Both the position numbers and the translations under genes were made by a program. DNA of 64,000 nt from contig NZ_CP018047.1 in the NCBI RefSeq assembly GCF_002009175.1, positions 3,968,001 to 4,032,000 on the forward strand, given 5' to 3'. The notes under the pieces were generated by a model. That model did no database searches. It had not been told where the DNA came from and saw nothing but the letters and a program-made list of their open reading frames with translations. Positions 45,699 to 55,066 of the stretch are shown in pieces. Position 1 is the stretch's first letter. The number at the start of each line of letters is the position of its first letter. The DNA is from Streptomyces niveus. GTDB taxonomy: Bacteria; Actinomycetota; Actinomycetes; Streptomycetales; Streptomycetaceae.

Positions 45699-47231
45699 CT
45701 ACTCGAAGAGCGCGGCGAGGATCACGACGTCCTCCGCGTTCGCGTTCGCGCCTTCCACCGGGCGGGAGCCCGGACCCGCTCCGTCCGGTCCGTCCGGCAG
45801 CACCAACCGCAGCACATGGTCGGCAATCGCCCCCGGATCGTCCCTGAGGCTCCTGGGGACGCTCGCTGCCGCCGCGTGCAGCCGCGCGAATGCCCGGTCC
45901 ATCGGGTCGCCGGTGCGCCGCAGCAGGCCGTCCGTGTACAGCAGCACCGTTTCTCCTGGCGCGGGTGACAGCTCGACGCTCGGCGCCTCCCAGCAGGACA
46001 GCATCCCGAGCGGCGCCGACAGGGTCGTCTCGACGAATTCGGTACGCCGCTCCCCCACGATCAGCGGCGGCGCGTGCCCGGCCCCGGCGAGCACGATCTT
46101 GCGCAGCGCGGGTTCGGCGTAGGCGAAGAGCGCGGTGGCGGTGCGTGCCGGTTCGGTCAGCCGCAGCAGCAGTTCGAGGTCGGACAGGACGGCGACGGGG
46201 TCCTCGCCCTCCATCACCGCGTACGCCCGCAGGGAGGCGCGAAGCCGTCCCATGGCCGCCAGCGCGCTCGGCCCCGTGCCGCTGACCGAGCCGACGGCCA
46301 GGCCCAGCGCGCCCTCGGGCAGCGGCAGCGCGTCGTACCAGTCGCCGCCGCCGTACCCGCTCGTACGGTGCCGTACCGCGAGCCGTACTCCGGGTACCCG
46401 GGGGAGCCGGCTGGGCAGCAGTTCGTCGGCGATCGTGGCCTCGCGGGCGCGGGCGGTCTCCAGCTCCAGGAGGCGCGCCAGATGCTCGGCGGCGTACCGC
46501 GCGTAGAGACCCACCAGATGGCGCTGTCTTTCGACCGGTTCGGCGGGTTCGTCGTAAAACCAGACCGCGACGCCGATCCGGCCCGCGGTGTCGGTCGCGA
46601 GGGAGACCGCGTACGTGGCGCTGTAGCCGAGCCGCAGGGCCACTTCGCGGTGCAGCGGGTCGAGGTCCGGGTCGCCGAGTACGTCGCCGACGGACTCGGC
46701 CGCCGTGGCGGGCTCCGCGGTGTCGTCGAGCAGCCGTCCGTAGGAGGACGCGCCGCGAGGTACGGTCTCCAACTGGCCGAGGTCCGCGTGGCTGAGACCG
46801 AGTCCTACGGTGGTGCCTGGAACGCGCTCGTCCGCTCGCGCCGCCGGTTCGAGGACGACCAGACCGCGCGAGGAACCGACGAGGGCGGCGCCCGCCCGTA
46901 CGACCTCGTTGAGCGCCGTGTCCACCGAACCGGTTCTGGCCAGGCGTTCGGTGAGTTCGTGGAGGGTGGTCAGGTCGGAGACCCAGCCGGCCAGCCGGTC
47001 CTGGATCAGCATGACGGGGGCGCCGGGGGACTCGTCGAGTGGCGCGACAGTGTGCGCGGGAGCCGGAACTACTGAATCGATTCCAGCCACTTTCGGCATG
47101 TGCGGAGCGCTCATGGCAACCGGCTTTCTGACTGGTGCGTTTCGCGCAATAGCATCGCAAACCACCGCGTGATTCTGCGCCACTATCAGTGCATCCACAT
47201 GTACACGCACAACTGAGGCGATGTCCAGCAT
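45699..47231 (-). CDS. GAF-SpoIIE/PP2C-like phosphatase with altered metal motif
   Basis: A 510-residue protein (or 471 from the ATG at 47114). A GAF sensor domain precedes a PPM/SpoIIE phosphatase domain. Conserved parts are GGDWYDALPLPEGALGLAV, MGRLRASLRAYAV, GAGHAPPLIV, LLYTDGLLRRTG and a late Glu-Asp pair. The canonical GDVMGHG is replaced by GSVSGTG (Ser codon at 46287-46289), removing a metal-ligand Asp. It may be inactive or a scaffold. It is divergent from the prim-pol gene. The extended N-terminus has low GC3, so the start is uncertain. Confidence 0.82.
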   Translation of the reverse strand: MLDIASVVRVHVDALIVAQNHAVVCDAIARNAPVRKPVAMSAPHMPKVAGIDSVVPAPAHTVAPLDESPGAPVMLIQDRLAGWVSDLTTLHELTERLARTGSVDTALNEVVRAGAALVGSSRGLVVLEPAARADERVPGTTVGLGLSHADLGQLETVPRGASSYGRLLDDTAEPATAAESVGDVLGDPDLDPLHREVALRLGYSATYAVSLATDTAGRIGVAVWFYDEPAEPVERQRHLVGLYARYAAEHLARLLELETARAREATIADELLPSRLPRVPGVRLAVRHRTSGYGGGDWYDALPLPEGALGLAVGSVSGTGPSALAAMGRLRASLRAYAVMEGEDPVAVLSDLELLLRLTEPARTATALFAYAEPALRKIVLAGAGHAPPLIVGERRTEFVETTLSAPLGMLSCWEAPSVELSPAPGETVLLYTDGLLRRTGDPMDRAFARLHAAAASVPRSLRDDPGAIADHVLRLVLPDGPDGAGPGSRPVEGANANAEDVVILAALFE

Positions 47232-47749
47232 TGTCCCGGCGGAACCACTGGTGTCTGCGCTACGTTCAACTTGGCGAGAAAATGCTCCCAACGCTGTATT
47301 CTGCGATCGACTGAGGGAACTCGACAGGGGCCTCCCCGGTGAAGCGCAGGCGACATCGAGGAGGAGCGTCATCCGGCACGTGATGGGTACGTGAACGGTG
47401 ACGGACGGGGGCAGTTGGGACTGCCCCGGAACCTGACGGACGGCTCCGGCGTCTTAACCGCCGTAGCCCGCGCGCCATCCCGGAACGGCGGGGCTGTCAC
47501 AGCGCGACGACAGTCATTGAGTGCGCCACCCATCGCCACGGGTTAGTGAAGACAGACCGCGTTCGGCCCAGGAGCGGTGAGCCCAGCCGCAGGTTGGCAA
47601 AGTCCGACTGTGCCCTGTCCACGGGGGCGGCGGAGCGTCGACGACACACGTCGACTGTACGCACAGCGATACGCACAGTGAAGCCATGCACACAGATTGA
47701 CCGGTGTGGCATGTGGACCTCGGCGTTCAACGGAAAGGAACGAGCGCTC
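47232..47749. other. 518-bp divergent intergenic region
   Basis: No convincing gene. Contains a short hairpin GGGGCAG-TTGGGA-CTGCCCC (near 47405-47424), and a direct repeat TACGCACAG at about 47658 and 47670. Promoters for the phosphatase and prim-pol genes must be here. Confidence 0.5.
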
Positions 47750-48433
47750 ATGCGCGAGATCCTCGGAAGGCGACGCAGGCTCCTGTTCAGGCGCAAGGGG
47801 ATGCCTGCCCCACTCGAAGCGGCGCTCACGTGCGCCACGGCGTGGCAGTGGCCCGTACTTCCCGGAGCCGGCCTGAAGACGTCCGGCGGCCGGGGCGATC
47901 GTGGCCGCGGCTGCGCCTGCCCGGACCCCGAGTGCGCCGTACCCGGCGCACACCCCTTCGATCCCGGCCTGCTGGCCGCGACGACCGACGAGCGCATGGT
48001 GCGCTGGTGGTGGGCCAACCGGCCCACGGCCCCGATCGTGATGGCCACGGGAGGCACCGCGCCCTGCGCGTTGAGTCTGCCCGCGGCTGCCGGGGAGCGT
48101 GCGCTGGTGGCACTGGACGAGATGGGTATGCGCCTCGGCCCGGTCGTGGCGACCCCCACGCGCTGGTCGCTGCTGGTCGCCCCGTACACCCTGGAACGGC
48201 TCGGCGAGCTGCTCTACGCCAAGGACCGGGTGCCCAGCTCGCTCCGCTTCCACGGCGAGGGCGGCTATCTGGTGCTCCCGCCGTCCGAGGCGGTCGGCGG
48301 TCAGGTCCGCTGGGAGCGGGCGCCGCTGCCCGGCTCGGCGGCGCCGTGGCTGCCGGATGTCGAGGCGGTCGTGGACGCGCTGGTCGAGGCGAGCACGAGC
48401 GCACCGGACGGCGGCAGCAGGCTCGCGTACTGA
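47750..48433 (+). CDS. Bifunctional DNA primase/polymerase N-terminal domain-like protein
   Basis: A 227-residue protein. CACPDPECAVPGAHPFDPGLL and WWWANRPTAPIVMATGG fit the prim-pol (PF09250-like) domain, though without the usual helicase part. The N-terminus is very basic (ILGRRRRLLFRRKG). The ATG at 47750 has AAGGAA upstream. Nucleic-acid priming activity has not been shown for such stand-alone Streptomyces proteins. Ends at a strong terminator. Confidence 0.75.
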   Translation: MREILGRRRRLLFRRKGMPAPLEAALTCATAWQWPVLPGAGLKTSGGRGDRGRGCACPDPECAVPGAHPFDPGLLAATTDERMVRWWWANRPTAPIVMATGGTAPCALSLPAAAGERALVALDEMGMRLGPVVATPTRWSLLVAPYTLERLGELLYAKDRVPSSLRFHGEGGYLVLPPSEAVGGQVRWERAPLPGSAAPWLPDVEAVVDALVEASTSAPDGGSRLAY

Positions 48434-48464
48434 GCCTTCTTACGGAGCTTCGCGTACCGACCGG

Positions 48465-48500
48465 AAACCGGGTCGCGCCCATCGGCGCGACCCGGTTTTC
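48465..48500. terminator. Strong intrinsic terminator after the prim-pol gene
   Basis: AAACCGGGTCGCGCC (48465-48479), loop CATC, GGCGCGACCCGGTTT (48484-48498), then TTC. A 15-bp perfect stem with a short T-run. Confidence 0.92.
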
Positions 48501-48632
48501 CGTCCGCGCCGTCACTCGTACGGGTGCGACGTGCCCCGAGTTGTAGGGGAAATGGGCGCGCGGCGCTCCGGGTGGCCCGATTCCGCCGGTATCTTCGGCC
48601 GACCGTCAAGATCTCCCCGGCAGGTGGGCCCC

Positions 48633-49178
48633 ATGAATCCTCGCGTGATCGGGCTCGCCACCGTGGTGGTGGTCACCGCCCTGCTGCCGCTGGCCGCGTC
48701 GGCGGGCCCCGCGGGCGGCCCCGGCGCCCGCTCCGGGTCCGGTGCCACGCACCGGCCCGCGGTCCAGCGGACCCTGCCCCCGGCCGCGCTCCCGGCCGTG
48801 CTCCAGGAGGCGAAGAACGGCGACGTGGCGGCCGTCGAGCGCTGCGGTCCCGCGCTCACGTCGCGTGACGGGATCGAGGCCCAGACCTGTGTACTCACCG
48901 GGAACGGGGACACCTGGGGCCGTACGTACTACCGGAATGCGTCAGGTGGGGAATTGCGTTCCGTGCTCAGTCTGATGGGTCCCGGCGGGCGGACCGTGCA
49001 GTCCCACTGCGCGGTCGAAGACGGCGATGAGCCCGGTTCTTGTGAAACTCCGCGTGAACGCACAGCGGGAAAGCCCGCGCGGTACTGGGCGGTGGCGGAG
49101 TTCGCGGGAAGTGCCGACGGGACCGGGCCGCTGCTGCTCAGGTCCGGCAGCAACTCGGCTGCTCCGTCCGCTGGTTGA
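48633..49178 (+). CDS. Secreted hypothetical protein
   Basis: A 181-residue protein with a signal peptide (MNPRVIGLATVVVVTALLPL, cleavage near AGPAGG). The mature part has three Cys (ERCGPALTS, QTCVLTG and QSHCAVED) and a fourth in EPGSCETPR, compatible with two disulfides. No family known to me. Start ATG at 48633. A terminator (49287-49326) follows. Confidence 0.72.
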   Translation: MNPRVIGLATVVVVTALLPLAASAGPAGGPGARSGSGATHRPAVQRTLPPAALPAVLQEAKNGDVAAVERCGPALTSRDGIEAQTCVLTGNGDTWGRTYYRNASGGELRSVLSLMGPGGRTVQSHCAVEDGDEPGSCETPRERTAGKPARYWAVAEFAGSADGTGPLLLRSGSNSAAPSAG

Positions 49179-49286
49179 GCGATCCCGGTGTTAGCGGAAG
49201 CGACGGCCGGGAGCCGTAGCGAGCGCTCCGGCAACCCTGCAGTCTTCACTCCGGAAATTGCAGGAACAGTCCCGGGGAACGCAGAC

Positions 49287-49326
49287 GCCCGGTCGCTGGC
49301 GACGGGGGATGCACCAGCGACCGGGC
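49287..49326. terminator. Hairpin in the region before DUF5926 gene
   Basis: GCCCGGTCGCTGG (49287-49299) pairs with CCAGCGACCGGGC (49314-49326) across a 14-base loop. Convergent genes on both sides. The next ~110 bp are markedly AT-rich for this genome. Confidence 0.75.
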
Positions 49327-49449
49327 TTCTAGAACGGTAACAAGAGATCGGCGGTTAGCAAATTCGATCTGATGTATTCGGACAAGAAATTACTTGCCGG
49401 TACGGGCAGTTGTGACGACTGTCACCGTGGGCGACGAATTTCCTGAGCT

Positions 49450-50430
49450 TCAGCTGAGGGTCACCTGGCGGTTGGTGAGACCGCCGCGCGCCCGGCGCTC
49501 GTCCCCGGTCAGTGGCGCGTCCACCGCGAGGGCCGCGGTCAGCCGCTCCTGGAGCTCCGCCGCCGGCTTCTCGCAGTCCTCCGCGCGCATCGCGCTCGGC
49601 AGGTCCCAGACCGGCACCGTCAGTCCGTGCGCCCGGAAGGAGCCGACCAGCCGCGTCCCCTCGCCGAGGCTCGACGTGCCGGCGGCGTGCAGCCGCGCGA
49701 GCGCGTCGAGCAGCTTCTCCTCCGGGTGTGGCATGACCCAGCGCAGATGGTTCTTGTCCGGCGTCTCGCACCAGTACGCGGCGTCCGTGCCGGAGAGCTT
49801 CACCGTCGGGATCGCGGCGGCGTTGGCGCGCTCCAGCGAGGCGGACACCTCGGGGGTCGCGTTCTCGGCGTCCGGCACCCAGAACTCGAAGCCGGGGTGC
49901 ACGACCGGCGCGAAGTCGGCCTCCGGGTCGAGCAGGTCCTGGAGGCGCGGCCCGTCGGCCGGGACGCGCTCGGCGGCGACCGGATTGCCGGGCTCGGCGG
50001 TCAGCGCGCGCCGGAGCGTGTCGGCGAGGTCGCGGCTGAGGTCGCCGGACGAGGTGTCGTTCTGGAGCGCGAGCAGGACGGAGCCGTCGTCGCGGCGCAG
50101 CGCGGGCCACGCCATCGGCAGGACGGTCGCGAGCGTCACGGACGGTACGCCCTCCGGCAGGCCGCCCTTGAGGGTCAGTTCGGCGGTCGCGGCGGGCACC
50201 AGCTCGCGCAGCGCGATCCAGTCGCACTCGCCTGCCAGTCCGTCGAAGGGGCGCTGGACCAGCTCGGTGACGGCGTGTGCGGCTGCCCGGCCGTGACAGG
50301 CCTTGTAGCGGCGGCCCGAGCCGCACGGGCAGGGCTCGCGGGCCCCCACGACCGGAATCGGCCCGTCCGTGAGCTGAGCTTTCGCGGACTGAGCCTTCGC
50401 GGCCTTGGTCTGGGGGCGCTTCTTGGCCAT
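49450..50430 (-). CDS. DUF5926 family protein with SEC-C motif
   Basis: A 326-residue protein. The N-terminus is basic, and residues 32-45 carry a SEC-C-type zinc motif, EPCPCGSGRRYKACHGRA. The remainder is a DUF5926 domain of unknown function. SEC-C motifs occur in SecA and in ribosome-associated proteins, so a translation or export role is possible. Start ATG at 50430. Confidence 0.82.
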   Translation of the reverse strand: MAKKRPQTKAAKAQSAKAQLTDGPIPVVGAREPCPCGSGRRYKACHGRAAAHAVTELVQRPFDGLAGECDWIALRELVPAATAELTLKGGLPEGVPSVTLATVLPMAWPALRRDDGSVLLALQNDTSSGDLSRDLADTLRRALTAEPGNPVAAERVPADGPRLQDLLDPEADFAPVVHPGFEFWVPDAENATPEVSASLERANAAAIPTVKLSGTDAAYWCETPDKNHLRWVMPHPEEKLLDALARLHAAGTSSLGEGTRLVGSFRAHGLTVPVWDLPSAMRAEDCEKPAAELQERLTAALAVDAPLTGDERRARGGLTNRQVTLS

Positions 50431-50590
50431 GGTGGGCTTCTCCCGATAGCGGCAGTGCGGTGTCGGGCGCGAGCCTAGCCGTACCGCCTGCGGCCGTGGG
50501 CGCAACGCCCCATCGGAGCAGGGCGGGTGGGAGTGCGCGCATGGGCCGGATGTGCGCGGGGGAGGTGCGCCGACCGTGACCGGGGGCGCG

Positions 50591-51103
50591 TCAGCCGAGG
50601 TCGTCGAAGGTGTCGTTGAAGTCCAGTTCCGGGACGTTGACGCGCGTAGCGAAATCCTCGCGGCGGTGTCCTTCGGTTACGAGCACCCACACCGTGACCT
50701 CGCCGGACGCGCTGTCCCGTACGCCCCAGTCCTGGGCGAGCGAGGTGATGATGTTGAGACCGCGGCCGCCGCGCGCGGTGACCGAGGGTGTGGCCGGAAC
50801 CGGTCGTGTCGGGCCGCCGCCGTCCGTCACTTCGACGGTCAGCCGGCCCGCCGGGTCGACCTGCCAGGCGGCGCGTACGTCGCCGTCGCCGATCTCCGCC
50901 CGGCCCAGCGGTCTGCCGTGCCGGCAGGCATTGCTGAGCAGTTCGGAAAGGATCAGTACGGCATCGTCCACGACCGCGTCCGAGACTCCTCGGTCGCGCA
51001 GCTGTTCGCGCATCCGGTGCCTTGCCTGTCCCACGCCCGCAGGGCCATGGGGAACGGCCATGCTCGACGACGTGGGCACTTCCTGTGCCACCACAAACGC
51101 CAC
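50591..51103 (-). CDS. Anti-sigma-type ATP-binding protein
   Basis: A 170-residue GHKL ATPase: ILSELLSNACRHGRPLG (N-box), VEVTDGGGPTRPV (G1) and GGRGLNIITSLAQDWGV (G2). It is a RsbW-type regulator of unknown sigma target. The GTG at 51103 is confirmed by AAAGGAGGT 8 bases upstream. It is encoded convergent/near to GDPD and DUF5926 genes without operon overlap. Confidence 0.88.
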   Translation of the reverse strand: MAFVVAQEVPTSSSMAVPHGPAGVGQARHRMREQLRDRGVSDAVVDDAVLILSELLSNACRHGRPLGRAEIGDGDVRAAWQVDPAGRLTVEVTDGGGPTRPVPATPSVTARGGRGLNIITSLAQDWGVRDSASGEVTVWVLVTEGHRREDFATRVNVPELDFNDTFDDLG

Positions 51104-51265
51104 CCCCGAGACCTCCTTTGCCCCACGCCACGGTGTGAATGCCCCGATGGCCTGGACCGGAAACCGGCCAAGGGAGGGTCAGTGACGCACTCAACAAGGT
51201 CGAACACTTACCGAACGCGCCGGTGCACTCCCAGTCACACCCTGTGTGTCCGAATCCCCGACAAG

Positions 51266-52084
51266 TCAGGCAAGGCGTCCCAGCTGGGACAGCACCTGTT
51301 TGGGGCGGTTGGTGATAATTGCCTCCACTCCGAGGCTCGCGCAGAGTTCGACGTCTTCCGGCTCGTTGACCGTCCAGACATGGACACGGTGCCCCGCTCT
51401 GTGCAGCCGTTCCACATAGCCCGGCTGGTTGCGCACGATGCGGATGCCGGGGCCCGCGATCCGGGCCCCCGCAGGCAGCCGTCCGTCACGCAGCCGGGGT
51501 GAGACGAACTGCATCAGATAGACGGTGGGCAGTTGCGGCGCCGCGTCGGCGATGCGGTGCAGCGACCGGGCCGAGAAGCTCATGATGCGCACGGGCGACT
51601 CGTCGGGCGCCGGGCCGTCGAGTCCGAAGCGCGCCAGCATGTGGAGCAGCCGCTCCTCCACCTGTCCGGCCCAGCGGGTGGGGTGTTTGGTCTCGATGGC
51701 CAGTTCGATGCGCCGGTCGGTGTCGGCGACCAGTTCCAGCAGGCGCTCCAGCGTCAGTACGGAGGTGAGGGAGCGGTCCTTCCAGTCGGGACTCTCCTCG
51801 CTGCCCGTGTTCTCCATGGTCTCCCTCCACGAACCGAAGTCGAGGGTGGCCAGATCGGCGAGCTCCAGGGCGGAGACGGCGCCGCGTCCGTTGGAGGTGC
51901 GGTTCACGCGCCGGTCGTGTACGCACACCAGGTGCCCGTCGGCGGTGAGCCGTACATCGCATTCCAGTGCGTCGGCGCCGTCCTCGATGGCCTTCTTGTA
52001 GGCGGCCAGAGTGTGTTCAGGGGCGTCCTCGGAGGCTCCTCGGTGGGCGACGACCTGGATGCTGGGCTGCCGTGCGTGAGTCAC
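51266..52084 (-). CDS. Glycerophosphodiester phosphodiesterase
   Basis: A 272-residue TIM-barrel phosphodiesterase: VVAHRGASEDAPEHTLAAY, ALECDVRLTADGHLVCVHD (Glu, Asp, His ligands) and VHVWTVNEPEDVELCASLG near the end. It hydrolyses glycerophosphodiesters to glycerol-3-phosphate and alcohol. No signal peptide, so cytosolic. The start is a GTG at 52084. Confidence 0.92.
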   Translation of the reverse strand: MTHARQPSIQVVAHRGASEDAPEHTLAAYKKAIEDGADALECDVRLTADGHLVCVHDRRVNRTSNGRGAVSALELADLATLDFGSWRETMENTGSEESPDWKDRSLTSVLTLERLLELVADTDRRIELAIETKHPTRWAGQVEERLLHMLARFGLDGPAPDESPVRIMSFSARSLHRIADAAPQLPTVYLMQFVSPRLRDGRLPAGARIAGPGIRIVRNQPGYVERLHRAGHRVHVWTVNEPEDVELCASLGVEAIITNRPKQVLSQLGRLA

Positions 52085-52354
52085 CCCGCCATGGTGTCAC
52101 CGAGACGGGGTAAGCGTGGGGCGGCGCCCCTCTGCGGTCGTACTGCGGATGCGTCCCGTTTGCCCCGTAATAAAGGATGGCGGGGAGACACACAGGTCCT
52201 GCTTACCGTGGCCTGACGTGCTGTGGGAAAAGCTGAGGGCAGAGACATACGAGAGACGTGTACATGTCGAAGAGGCATGCGCGCACGACCGAACGCGGCG
52301 CAAAACAGCGGAACTCTTGCCGAAGACTGATGTGGAACCGAGGAGTAAAAGACT

Positions 52355-53905
52355 GTGAGCACCGAGAACGAGGGCACAGCGGTCCCGTCCGCCCCGTCCG
52401 TACCTCCCGTGCCGGTTGCCGCTCCTGATGGCACACCCGCGTCCGCTCCGGGAGGGTTCACCCAGGATCAGCGGTACCCCGACCAGCCCGGCCGGTCCAG
52501 CGAGCCCGGTGGGGCGGGCGGTTTCGGCGGGACCGCGCAGGGGTCGCCGCCGGCCCAGCCGCCGTCGGTGCCCCCTTCCGAGCCCGGTCAGGGCTCCGAG
52601 CCCACGACGCCGCTGCCCGGAGCCGTACCGGCGTACTACCCGGGCTCGACGGGATCGACCGGATCGGCCCCCGACGCGGGATGGCCGCCGCCCCCGCCCC
52701 CGCCGGCCCAGCCTTCTTACGGAGGCGGTGGCGGCGGATGGGGCGAGCCGCCCGCGTCCGGCCCGCGTCCGGCCCGCAAGCGCCCCGGCGGTCTGATCGC
52801 GGCGGTCCTCGCGGCGGCGCTGGTCGCCGGTGTGGTCGGCGGCGGGATCGGTTACTGGGCGGCGGACCGCAACGACGACAGCGTCGGCGGCGGATCGACC
52901 ACGGTCTCGGCGGCCGACGCCCCCGTGCTCAAGCGCGAGGCGGGCAGCACGGCGGCGGTGGCCGGCAAGGCGCTGCCGAGCGTCGTGACCATCACGGCGC
53001 AGGCCCAGGGCGGTGACGGCGGCACGGGCACGGGCTTCGTCTACGACAAGCAGGGCCACATCCTCACGAACAACCACGTGGTGGCGTCGGCCGCCGACGG
53101 CGGAGACCTGACGGCTACCTTCTCCAACGGCAAGGAGTACGCGGCCGAGGTCGTGGGCCGCGCCGAGGGTTACGACGTCGCCGTGCTGAAGCTGAAGGAC
53201 CCGCCGTCGGGGCTGAAGCCGCTGGCCCTGGGCAATTCGGACAAGGTGGCGGTCGGAGACTCGACGATCGCGATCGGCGCGCCGTTCGGGCTCTCCAACA
53301 CCGTCACGACGGGCATCATCAGCGCCAAGAACCGCCCGGTGGCCTCCGGTGACGGTTCAAGCGACAAGAACTCGTACATGAGCGCCCTCCAGACGGACGC
53401 CTCGATCAACCCCGGCAACTCCGGCGGTCCGCTGCTGGACGCGCGGGGCGCGGTGATCGGCATGAACTCCGCGATCCAGCCCTCGGGCGGCGGCGGTGGC
53501 GGCGGTGGCGGAGGCCAGTCCGGCTCGGTCGGCCTGGGCTTCGCCATCCCGATCAACCAGGCGAAGAACGTCGCCGAGCAGCTCATCAAGACCGGCCAGC
53601 CCGTCTACCCGGTCATCGGCGCGACGGTCTCCATGGCGGAGGGCGGCGACGGCGCGACGATCTCCGGCGACGGCGGGGGCGGCACCCCGGCGGTGACGCC
53701 GGACGGGCCGGCCGCGAAGGCGGGGCTGAAGTCGGGTGACGTGATCACGAAGTTCAACGACGTGCCGATCGACAGCGGCCCGACGCTGATCAGCGAGATC
53801 TGGACGCACAAGCCGGGCGACAAGATCAAGATCACGTACACGCGCGACGGCAAGGAGTCGCAGGTCGAGGTCACCCTGGGCGAGCGCAAGGGCGATTCGC
53901 AGTAA
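52355..53905 (+). CDS. Membrane-anchored HtrA/DegP-like serine protease with PDZ domain
   Basis: A 516-residue protease. A ~140-residue Pro/Gly/Ser-rich cytoplasmic region precedes one transmembrane helix (GLIAAVLAAALVAGVVGGGI). The trypsin-like domain has His241 (NNHVV), Asp274 (YDVAVL) and Ser356 (GNSGGPLL). A Gly-rich loop and C-terminal PDZ domain (AKAGLKSGDVITKF) follow. It probably degrades misfolded extracytoplasmic proteins. Start GTG at 52355 with GAGGAG upstream. Confidence 0.94.
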   Translation: MSTENEGTAVPSAPSVPPVPVAAPDGTPASAPGGFTQDQRYPDQPGRSSEPGGAGGFGGTAQGSPPAQPPSVPPSEPGQGSEPTTPLPGAVPAYYPGSTGSTGSAPDAGWPPPPPPPAQPSYGGGGGGWGEPPASGPRPARKRPGGLIAAVLAAALVAGVVGGGIGYWAADRNDDSVGGGSTTVSAADAPVLKREAGSTAAVAGKALPSVVTITAQAQGGDGGTGTGFVYDKQGHILTNNHVVASAADGGDLTATFSNGKEYAAEVVGRAEGYDVAVLKLKDPPSGLKPLALGNSDKVAVGDSTIAIGAPFGLSNTVTTGIISAKNRPVASGDGSSDKNSYMSALQTDASINPGNSGGPLLDARGAVIGMNSAIQPSGGGGGGGGGGQSGSVGLGFAIPINQAKNVAEQLIKTGQPVYPVIGATVSMAEGGDGATISGDGGGGTPAVTPDGPAAKAGLKSGDVITKFNDVPIDSGPTLISEIWTHKPGDKIKITYTRDGKESQVEVTLGERKGDSQ

Positions 53906-54112
53906 GGGACTTGACGGACTTTACGAGGGGCGGGGCGACGGAGATCGCGACGGGCGGGGTGCCGATTACGGCGCCCCGCCCGTCGTGCGGGCGACGTCGC
54001 CGGACCAGGACGCGTCCGGATGTCCGGGGGCGCGACGGCCCACTCGTACGCGAACACGGCCCCCATCCGCCTTCCTCCGCCCCCCTTCCGCCTCTTCCGT
54101 CTCTTCAGCGGC

Positions 54113-54757
54113 TCACCAGTTGCCGGTCTCCGGGCCCATGGCCCCGTACCCCAGCTCGCCCGCCCGCGCATACGTACTGATGACGACACCGCTGTCGGAA
54201 CTCGCGGTGTCGAGCAGCCTCAGCCCCGCCGGCACCGTGCCCCTGCCGAAGAGCCGCTTGCCGGAGCCGACGAGCACCGGGAAGACCACCACATGGAACT
54301 CGTCCACGAGGTCGTGCTCGATCAGCGTCTGAATCAGATCACCGCTGCCGTGCACCTGGATCTCACCGCCGCCGTCGTCGCCGTCTCCGCTCTCCTGCTT
54401 GAGCACGCGGACCGCTTCGGCGACATCGCCCGTCAGCAGCGTCGAGTTCTGCCACGACACGGTGTCCAGGGTCCGCGACGCGACGTACTTCCGCACCCCG
54501 TTCATCTTCGACCCGATCGGGTCGTCGGCCTCGGCGAGCGGCCAGGTGGCGGCGAAGATGTCGTACGTCCTGCGCCCGAGGAGCAGCGCGTCGGCGCGGC
54601 GGACCACTGTGGTCATCCGCTCGATGAGATCGGCCCCGAAGTGCGGTACGGACCAGCCGCCGTGCTCGAACCCGCCGTCCCGGTCCTCGTCGGCGCCACC
54701 GGGCCCCTGCATGACCCCGTCGAGGGAGACGAATGTGGTGACCATCAGTTTTCGCAT
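54113..54757 (-). CDS. Dihydrofolate reductase-family (RibD C-terminal) oxidoreductase
   Basis: A 214-residue single-domain reductase: LMVTTFVSLDGVMQGPGG, LLLGRRTYDIF and LVDEFHVVVFPVLVGSGKRLF. These are the NADPH-binding and core strands of the DHFR/RibD C-terminal group; substrate unknown. The ATG at 54757 has GAAGGAAA upstream. Single gene. Confidence 0.87.
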   Translation of the reverse strand: MRKLMVTTFVSLDGVMQGPGGADEDRDGGFEHGGWSVPHFGADLIERMTTVVRRADALLLGRRTYDIFAATWPLAEADDPIGSKMNGVRKYVASRTLDTVSWQNSTLLTGDVAEAVRVLKQESGDGDDGGGEIQVHGSGDLIQTLIEHDLVDEFHVVVFPVLVGSGKRLFGRGTVPAGLRLLDTASSDSGVVISTYARAGELGYGAMGPETGNW

Positions 54758-55066
54758 GCGCGTTTCCTTCGCTCGTACGACGTCCGTACCGTCGTAACTC
54801 CGTGCCGCGCCGGTCGGCGGCCTCACTGATACGGCGAACGGGATCGCCCGCGATCGACAGCACAGAGCCACGAATTCTCCGCGCGGCCACCTGCGGCCGA
54901 GATCGAGCGCAGGTGGTGGTCGGCGGCCCGACCACCCGCCGAGCGGACGATTCAACTCTGGCAAGATCGTCAATCGTCATACGAACGACGCTCCGGCTGT
55001 GGGGACTTACTTCGCGCCCCCGGCCGCACAACGAGCGGCAACGCATCAACGGGGAGCACAGAAGAC
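54758..55066. other. 309-bp intergenic region with one hairpin
   Basis: No gene seen. A hairpin GGTGGTCGG-CGGC-CCGACCACC lies at 54915-54936. Promoters of the divergent reductase and lipoprotein genes lie here. A GGGGAG ribosome site precedes the lipoprotein ATG at 55067. Confidence 0.45.
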
